The notes under the pieces were generated by a model. The model was not told the DNA's origin, made no database searches, and saw only the letters and a program-made list of their open reading frames with translations. This document shows, piece by piece, positions 5,488-10,356 of a stretch of 10,356 bases of DNA. Source of the DNA: Bacteroidota bacterium (GTDB lineage: Bacteria > Bacteroidota > Bacteroidia > Chitinophagales > Saprospiraceae); the NCBI GenBank assembly GCA_008501835.1, contig QQUB01000821.1, positions 1-10,356 on the forward strand, in the 5' to 3' direction. A program made the translations under genes and the position numbers. The stretch's first letter is position 1, and each line of letters starts with the position of its first letter.

Positions 5488-8190
5488 ATGGACGTAACGG
5501 TATTTTTCGGGCTAAGTTTTGACGACAGGGTCGCACATTCCGGTAAGGAGACTTCCGGTGGGCGATTTTATGTGGGTCCGGAAAAATTAATGCGTCTTTT
5601 TGAAAAATGGCTGGGCCTCGTTCATCCCAACCGGGATATTGAACATTTGCGGATAGAGCAATACCGACAGGCACTGCTGGCTTTTAAAGAGGAGAATCCT
5701 GAAGTATTTTATGCTGCCTCTTTTGACGTCAGCCAATTTGCCACAAGCCATGAATTGTTAAAAAGAAGAGACGAGCTTTTGCTGGCAGGGTGGGATTTTT
5801 CCTTAAAAGACGGTCTTCCTAGTCGACTCAAAGTTTTAGCTTTGATCGAAGCCTCTGTTGATCAGCAATATCCGGAAATAAATAAAGGTTTTGCCGACCG
5901 CTTCAGAAATGTACTAAACGTCCTGGAGGATTACCGCTTACCCATAGTAGATTTTTGGCATCATGAACCTGAGGAATTATTACCCGGATACCTGAGAAAC
6001 CTTTTTTGGAAACTCAAAAAAAAGGGTGTTTCGGTTCGGCGAATTGCTTCACCTGATCTCTCAGGAGATTCTGATCTGGCTGTTTTCCGGAGGAGCCTGG
6101 AAAGCCAGCAGCCTGGTAAGGCTTCCCTCAGTGCTGATAAAAGCCTGATCATCATAAAAGGTAAAACGGAAAGCAGTATGGCTACCTGGTTGGCCAATTT
6201 ATTGCGTAATAATCAGGATTTCAGACCCATGTGTCTTGTCCCTGGTAAGAGCGGCACACTAGATAATGCCTTTATTCAGGAAGGCTTGCCAGGTATGGGT
6301 ATGCAATCCGCATCACTTGCCCGGCCTTCACTTCAGATCCTGAAACTACTGCCGGCATTCTTATGGAAACCCACCGATCCTTTTAAAATTCTGGAATTCG
6401 TTTCACTGGCTGTTAAACCTTTGGAGGAAGAATTATCCAGAAGAATTGCCGAACAAATTTCTGAAAAACCCGGTATTGACGGGGATGGCTGGAGATTCAT
6501 GATCAGGCAATATTTCACCGAACTTGAAGAAAAGGGACATAACGGGATCAAAAGTATCCGCAGCCAATATCAGATGTGGTTTGGTCGTCATCGTTATGAT
6601 GCCAATCAAAAAGTGCCTAAGACTGAAGTGCTGGAGTTGTATAGTTACCTTAGAGACTGGGCACTGGATATATTTGAAGAACAAGGCGGAGGGAATCCAA
6701 CCCTTATCGTTTTGAGTGAGCAGGCCAGGAGGATTTGTGAATTGGTGGAAGCACAACCTGAAGCGGAATTGACCAATCTGCAGCTCGAATATATCGTCAG
6801 GACAATCTACCAGCCGGCACCTCTACAGATCCAACAGGAACAGGAAGGACGGTTGGATTTTGTTCGATTACCCGGTACGGTTCATAGAGATACGGATCAG
6901 TTGCTTTGGTGGAACTTTACTCAAAATGAACAGGAACATTTTTTCTCACCCTGGTACAAACATGAAAATCGTTGGCTTTCCAATAATGGTATTGATCTTC
7001 ATGCTGCCTCTGATAAAAATGCTTTGTTACTGTGGCACAGGAAGCAACCTGTATTAAGAACCAGGGAACAATTGATATTGGTGGTTCCGGAAATTTACGA
7101 AGGAAGTGAGGTGCATCCTCATCCGCTGCTTGGCAACCTGGAAGCGTTGTTTGGAGACCTCTCTCCAATTACCGTCAATCTGGATCAGGCAAAAGGACTG
7201 GAAACCATTAAGGATAGTTTTAATCTTCCTGGTAAAGTGAAACTTGACAAACGCAGGGTAGGGGAGAAAAAAGCTTTTTTACATTTAAAAAGTGATGCCC
7301 TGGCTCAGCAAAGAGAAAAGGAAACCATAACAGGATTGGAATCATTATTTTATTATCCATACAAATGGGCCTTTCAATATAAAGCCAAATTGAGAAAGTC
7401 ACCCATTCTTAGCGTAGTTTCTGATAATCGATTGCTAGGTAACCTCGCGCACCGCTTCTTTGAGATTTTGTTTGAAAATCCTTCCGCCATCGAAGGAATG
7501 AACAAGGCGGCTGTTGAACGAAAAGTTGATGAGGAAATGGCCAAATTGCTGGTTCGTGAAGGGGCTGTTTTATTACTTTACGGCAGAGAACCTGAACGGC
7601 TGGCATTTATCAATAAGCTGAAATATGCTGCCTGGAGTCTTGTAACTATGGTTCGGTCAAACGGCTGGACGGTGGTGCAGACAGAAAAAGAACTTGAAGG
7701 AGAGTTTGTCGGTACGGAAGTGAAGGGACGGGCCGACCTGGTATTGGAAAAAGATGGCTCCTCCGCGATTGTAGATATTAAATGGCGGGGAAGCAGCCGG
7801 CGGGAACGGGAACTGAAAAATGAAGAGGACCTTCAGCTGGTGTTATATGCCAAATTGCTTCCTCCGGAGCAGGATCTTGCCCAAACGGCCTATTTTGTGA
7901 TCGAAAATGGCAAAATGATTGCCAGGAATGACAGTGCCTTTAAGGAGGCCGTGACCGTTTCTCCCGAAGCTGATCTGGCAGGTGTCAATAAGCGGATACT
8001 CGATCGAATGGAGGCTACCATGAAATGGCGCATGGAGCAGTTGAAACAGGGCATTTTAGAGATCCGGTGCAGGCATACCCTTGCGGAATTGGAAGAAGCC
8101 TATGGAGAGGAACAACTGGAGATCCTCGAAATGAAAGACAGGGATGCCCCGTTTGATGATTATAAGGTGTTGATTGGATTAGTGGAGTAG
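5488..8190 (+). CDS. AddB-like PD-(D/E)XK nuclease family protein
   Basis: A 900-residue protein resembling the AddB half of AddAB-type helicase-nucleases, which process double-strand DNA ends for recombination repair. The C-terminal RecB-like nuclease is recognisable and looks intact: H655 in GNLAHRFFEILF, E735 or E737, D750 in GRADL, the D763-I-K765 core, then Q783 and Y787 in QLVLYA. The N-terminal part (VGPEKLMRLFEKWLGL, FYAASFDVSQFATSHELLKRRDELLLAGWDF) matches an AddB-type arrangement seen in Bacteroidota. The middle keeps a helicase-like relic, SLIIIKGKTESSMATWLANL (219-238), without a usable Walker A, so no ATPase activity is expected. The usual CP motif before the nuclease reads YYPYKW (622-627), and the only Cys near the C-terminus is in EIRCRH, so the AddB iron-sulfur cluster appears absent. 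No AddA-like helicase gene is adjacent. AAAGGAA about 11 bases upstream may help the start. Confidence 0.82.
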   Translation: MDVTVFFGLSFDDRVAHSGKETSGGRFYVGPEKLMRLFEKWLGLVHPNRDIEHLRIEQYRQALLAFKEENPEVFYAASFDVSQFATSHELLKRRDELLLAGWDFSLKDGLPSRLKVLALIEASVDQQYPEINKGFADRFRNVLNVLEDYRLPIVDFWHHEPEELLPGYLRNLFWKLKKKGVSVRRIASPDLSGDSDLAVFRRSLESQQPGKASLSADKSLIIIKGKTESSMATWLANLLRNNQDFRPMCLVPGKSGTLDNAFIQEGLPGMGMQSASLARPSLQILKLLPAFLWKPTDPFKILEFVSLAVKPLEEELSRRIAEQISEKPGIDGDGWRFMIRQYFTELEEKGHNGIKSIRSQYQMWFGRHRYDANQKVPKTEVLELYSYLRDWALDIFEEQGGGNPTLIVLSEQARRICELVEAQPEAELTNLQLEYIVRTIYQPAPLQIQQEQEGRLDFVRLPGTVHRDTDQLLWWNFTQNEQEHFFSPWYKHENRWLSNNGIDLHAASDKNALLLWHRKQPVLRTREQLILVVPEIYEGSEVHPHPLLGNLEALFGDLSPITVNLDQAKGLETIKDSFNLPGKVKLDKRRVGEKKAFLHLKSDALAQQREKETITGLESLFYYPYKWAFQYKAKLRKSPILSVVSDNRLLGNLAHRFFEILFENPSAIEGMNKAAVERKVDEEMAKLLVREGAVLLLYGREPERLAFINKLKYAAWSLVTMVRSNGWTVVQTEKELEGEFVGTEVKGRADLVLEKDGSSAIVDIKWRGSSRRERELKNEEDLQLVLYAKLLPPEQDLAQTAYFVIENGKMIARNDSAFKEAVTVSPEADLAGVNKRILDRMEATMKWRMEQLKQGILEIRCRHTLAELEEAYGEEQLEILEMKDRDAPFDDYKVLIGLVE

Positions 8191-8196
8191 GTTCAA

Positions 8197-8252
8197 GGGC
8201 AAAAGGGCAAAAGGAAACAAGGACAAAAGGAAACAAGGACAAAAGGAAACCT
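8197..8252 (+). repeat. seven-unit octamer tandem array behind the AddB-like gene
   Basis: Seven consecutive 8-base units, each starting with GG, in perfect phase and beginning six bases after the TAG stop. The first two are GGGCAAAA; then GGAAACAA and GGACAAAA alternate, ending in GGAAACCT. The alternating pair forms a 16-base unit present twice plus a partial third. The sense strand is almost pure purine except for one C per unit. Because 24 bases equals eight codons and no stop arises, the array creates artefact reading frames (LFPFVLVS on the minus strand) that should not be called genes. Confidence 0.92.
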
Positions 8253-8356
8253 GGCCGAACAATTTTAAACGATGTTAAATCGAAAGAAGTGGGATCCCGT
8301 ATACGAAGTGTCGGAACCAAATTAAACCTTTTGAACATAAGTACAAAAAGCACAAA

Positions 8357-8875
8357 ATGGATAAATACGTCGAAATAGGATTTGTGAAAAAAACACATGG
8401 TGTGAACGGTGAGTTGAAGTTCAGCGTAGAGGATGCCTATTGGGACGATTTTGAAAATGTAGAAGTATTATTTCTGGATGTCGCAGGAAGGAAAACCCCT
8501 TTTTTCCTGGAATCTTATAAAATAGGTCATCTTAACCTTATCAAATTTGAAGATATCTCCTCACCGGAGGAAGCGGGACAATTGACTAACAGACCTCTGT
8601 TTATGCGGCAACAGGATATATCCACTCGTTCCACTGATCAGATGAAGGTTGAAGATATGTTTACCTTGCTTCCCGGATATTTCATCAAGCAGGTTTCCGG
8701 CGAGGATGTTGGTAAAATCCTGGAGGTACTCGAATTTCCTCAGCAGATCATGGCTGTGGTGGATTACAATGGCAAGGAAGTCTTTATTCCATTAAATGAC
8801 GCCTTTATTCAGGAGATCGATCAGGAACAACAAGTCATTATGATGGAGCTTCCAGAAGGCTTGTTAGAGCTTTAA
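8357..8875 (+). CDS. rimM: ribosome maturation factor RimM
   Basis: RimM binds ribosomal protein S19 and assists late assembly of the 30S head in the cytosol. The 172-residue product has the normal length. The N-terminal beta-barrel domain opens with EIGFVKKTHGVNGELKF (residues 6-22), which holds the family's hallmark THGVxGELK, followed by the acidic LTNRPLFM stretch that matches the usual LxGxxLxV segment. The C-terminal PRC-barrel runs from about 96 and includes GYFIKQVSGEDVGKILEVLE and FIPLNDAFIQEID; it ends in the typical MELPEGLLEL. In many bacteria the gene sits between rpsP and trmD; here neither is next to it. The upstream gene is the AddB-like nuclease, 166 bases away with a repeat array between, and the downstream gene is convergent. 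No clear promoter element is visible. Confidence 0.95.
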   Translation: MDKYVEIGFVKKTHGVNGELKFSVEDAYWDDFENVEVLFLDVAGRKTPFFLESYKIGHLNLIKFEDISSPEEAGQLTNRPLFMRQQDISTRSTDQMKVEDMFTLLPGYFIKQVSGEDVGKILEVLEFPQQIMAVVDYNGKEVFIPLNDAFIQEIDQEQQVIMMELPEGLLEL

Positions 8876-8904
8876 CAGGCTATGTGTTTTTGCTTTCCAT
8901 TTAA

Positions 8905-8925
8905 CCACAACCCGCAACCCGCAAC
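8905..8925 (-). repeat. three-unit heptamer array behind the SDR gene
   Basis: On the minus strand, GTTGCGG occurs twice and GTTGTGG once, head to tail, starting two bases after the TAA stop of the SDR gene. The period is 7, not 8, but the position directly behind a stop codon and the G-rich sense strand match the two octamer arrays. It occupies half of the 52-base gap between this gene and the converging rimM, where no hairpin terminator is visible. Confidence 0.75.
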
Positions 8926-8927
8926 AT

Positions 8928-9590
8928 TTACTTCTTCGCTACTTCATTGATCTCCGGATTCTCAAGATGTTTCAACTCCTGTGGATGAAACAGAATATTG
9001 ATCATGGCCACTCCGATCCTGGTGGTAGTGGTCATTGAGTTCATCCTTTTGAATAAAGGGAAAAACGGACGCAGCAGCGTATAGAAAAACTGGTACAAAG
9101 GAGTTTTTGAACGAATGCCTTTTTCGGGAATAATGCCTCCCGGCCGCCAGGCATAAGCATCCTTGAAACCTTTGGCGAACATGACGTTCTCCGTTTTTCC
9201 TTTCACTCTGGCCCAACGAATTCTGCCTTTTTCAGAGCTATCTGTCCCGGTACCCGAAACATAGATAAAAACCATGTTCTCCGGAGGAAATGCATCCATG
9301 AAGGCCTCTGTCATGGTATAAGTTATGTGGTAATATGCATCTGCGTTCATGCCTGCAGAGGATACTCCCATACAATAAAAACAGGCATCATATCCATGAA
9401 GCTGGTCCTTGATTGGGCTCAAATCCGCAAAATCCTTATGAAGGATCTCCGTCAGTTTCGGATGGCTGATGCCGACAGTACTTCGATTGACAACCAAAAC
9501 CTCACTAATGCGATCATCTTCCAGGCATTCCAGTAAAACACCTTTTCCTACCATTCCGGTAGCCCCTGTTATGATTACTTTTTTTGACAT
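8928..9590 (-). CDS. atypical SDR / NAD(P)-binding Rossmann protein (TIP30/HTATIP2-like)
   Basis: A 220-residue Rossmann-fold protein. The N-terminal dinucleotide-binding motif is ITGATGMVGKGVL (7-19), in the TGxxGxxG form of extended and atypical short-chain dehydrogenases. Further family features are YCMGVSS, VSGTGTDSSEKG, and WARVKGKTE followed by AWRPGGIIPE. The VKG-x-x-E part matches the region of TIP30/HTATIP2-like proteins in which the classical YxxxK is altered: Lys is kept but Tyr is replaced by Trp, so ordinary dehydrogenase activity is uncertain. The substrate is unknown. A hydrophobic stretch near 165-184 (TPLYQFFYTLLRPFFPLFKR) could touch the membrane. It follows the uridine kinase gene by 83 bases on the same strand, so read-through is possible. 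Confidence 0.85.
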   Translation of the reverse strand: MSKKVIITGATGMVGKGVLLECLEDDRISEVLVVNRSTVGISHPKLTEILHKDFADLSPIKDQLHGYDACFYCMGVSSAGMNADAYYHITYTMTEAFMDAFPPENMVFIYVSGTGTDSSEKGRIRWARVKGKTENVMFAKGFKDAYAWRPGGIIPEKGIRSKTPLYQFFYTLLRPFFPLFKRMNSMTTTTRIGVAMINILFHPQELKHLENPEINEVAKK

Positions 9591-9625
9591 GATGAGTTGT
9601 TTTTTGACACTTCAAATTTTTTTAC

Positions 9626-9681
9626 TTTCCACCTTATGTCCTTATTCCCTTAAGTCCTTGTTTCCTTATGTCCTTATTCCC
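9626..9681 (-). repeat. seven-unit octamer tandem array behind the uridine kinase gene
   Basis: On the minus strand GG recurs every eight bases without a break through seven units: GGGAATAA, GGACATAA, GGAAACAA, GGACTTAA, then GGGAATAA and GGACATAA again, ending in a worn GGTGGAAA. The first unit contains the udk stop codon (TAA at 9676-9674), so the array begins inside the last codons. Unit count, period and one unit (GGAAACAA) are shared with the array at 8197-8252. It fills most of the gap to the SDR gene. Confidence 0.92.
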
Positions 9682-10300
9682 CTAACCTCTCCAAATAGTT
9701 CCGCATAAACCCTGACAATACCTCCAGACCCATTTCAAAGTTCTCATTATTATTGATGACTACATCCGCTTTTTCAATGTAAGGTTCTATGTATTTTTCG
9801 AAGGCGGGGAGTACATGGTGCTGGTAACGGTAAAGCACATCATCAAGCGGGTAGTTGCGCTCGATCTTGTCGCGTTTGATGCGCCGGATGACTTTAAGGT
9901 TTTCCTTGGCATGCAGGAACACTTTTAGATCCATGATCCTGCGGATCTTTTTGAAGTGGAAAACAAACAGGCCTTCAACAAGAAGAATAGGAGCAGGCCT
10001 GAAAGTCAGCATTTTAGGCGTGATATTTTCGTTATTGAAAGTATATTCAGGTCTTTGGATGGTCTTTCCCTTGATAAGGGATTTAATATCCTTGAGAAAG
10101 GCTTCTTTATCAATGGAACCGGGTAGGTCAAAATTTACAACTCCCTGATCATCTTTCAGTTGTTGTTCGATGGGGCAATAATAATCATCCTGGGATATCA
10201 GGCAGATCTCGTCTTGCCCAAATTTTTCCCTGAGGTTTTTGATAAAAAGCGTTTTTCCGCTTCCGCTGCCTCCTGTGATTCCGATGACCAGTGGTTTCAT
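9674..10300 (-). CDS. udk: uridine kinase (uridine/cytidine kinase)
   Basis: Phosphorylates uridine and cytidine to UMP and CMP in the pyrimidine salvage pathway, using ATP or GTP, in the cytosol. I chose ATG 10300 rather than the in-frame ATG at 10327: MKPLVIGITGGSGSGKT is the usual family start and gives 208 residues, close to E. coli Udk (213); the nine extra residues look non-conserved. The Walker A loop is GGSGSGKT (10-17). The acidic DDYY (38-41) and NFDLPGSID (56-64), matching the usual NFDHPxxxD, bind the nucleoside. VEGLFVF (108-114) is the Walker B-like strand, and RRIKRD (139-144) is the lid arginine motif. All key residues are present. The stop codon lies inside a tandem array. 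No promoter is seen before the right edge, so the gene may be the second in an operon that starts outside the window. Confidence 0.94.
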   Translation of the reverse strand: MKPLVIGITGGSGSGKTLFIKNLREKFGQDEICLISQDDYYCPIEQQLKDDQGVVNFDLPGSIDKEAFLKDIKSLIKGKTIQRPEYTFNNENITPKMLTFRPAPILLVEGLFVFHFKKIRRIMDLKVFLHAKENLKVIRRIKRDKIERNYPLDDVLYRYQHHVLPAFEKYIEPYIEKADVVINNNENFEMGLEVLSGFMRNYLERLGE

Positions 10301-10356
10301 GATTGTTTTTGTGTGTGCTTCCGGCATTTTTTTGATAACCCGGTTTCGATTGAAAA

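Noticed and set aside
8291..8305. Two overlapping 8-base palindromes (GGGATCCC and CGTATACG) upstream of rimM
   Set aside because: They are too short to be meaningful alone, form no good hairpin together and have no promoter-relative placement that I can defend.
8015..8398. A 127-codon minus-strand open frame across the end of the AddB-like gene, the octamer array and the start of rimM
   Set aside because: It is antisense to two real genes, and its middle (PLFPFVLVSFCPFAL-like) is simply the translation of the octamer array, which cannot generate stops.
9469..9708. A 79-codon plus-strand open frame across the SDR start and the second octamer array
   Set aside because: Antisense to the SDR and udk ends; the LCPYSLKSLFPYVL-like part is again array translation, a pattern I recognise as a recurrent artefact in Bacteroidota annotation.

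Overview
The window looks like ordinary chromosome from a member of the Bacteroidota, most plausibly a Saprospiria/Lewinella-like lineage, though the lineage is only a guess. The evidence is threefold. Three start sites carry an upstream match to the Bacteroidota -7 promoter element TAnnTTTG. Most starts have A/T-rich leaders with no good Shine-Dalgarno. Several intergenic gaps hold short GG-phased tandem repeats of a kind I associate with this phylum. No integrase, transposase, CRISPR array, toxin-antitoxin pair, tRNA or rRNA was seen.

Layout. 1-1043 (-): N-terminal half of urocanate hydratase (histidine breakdown), running off the left edge, with its promoter just upstream. 1292-1323: terminator of the next gene. 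1344-2420 (-): PLP-dependent cysteine synthase/cystathionine beta-synthase-type enzyme, divergent from 2670-3095 (+), a Nudix hydrolase. A perfect 34-bp palindrome (3096-3129) terminates the Nudix gene and the converging gene at 3150-3572. 3150-5131 (-) is a run of three cell-envelope genes: a small exported Cys/Lys-rich protein, an Amidase_3 peptidoglycan amidase with an unusual N-terminus, and a small signal-peptide protein with a basic linker and two membrane segments. Each of the first two has its own -7 box, and a long hairpin terminator separates them. 5132-5487 is intergenic. 5488-8190 (+): large AddB-like PD-(D/E)XK nuclease, followed by rimM (8357-8875, +). 8928-9590 (-): an atypical SDR (NAD(P)-binding) protein, and 9674-10300 (-): uridine kinase, possibly co-transcribed.

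The genes are mainly housekeeping: amino-acid metabolism, nucleotide salvage, DNA repair and ribosome maturation, plus a small envelope cluster. I found no convincing new multigene system. The most distinctive signal is non-coding. Four intergenic stretches hold phased GG-starting tandem repeats of 7 or 8 bp. Two are seven-unit octamer arrays beginning at or within a few bases of a stop codon on the sense strand. A heptamer array lies in the same position behind a third gene.
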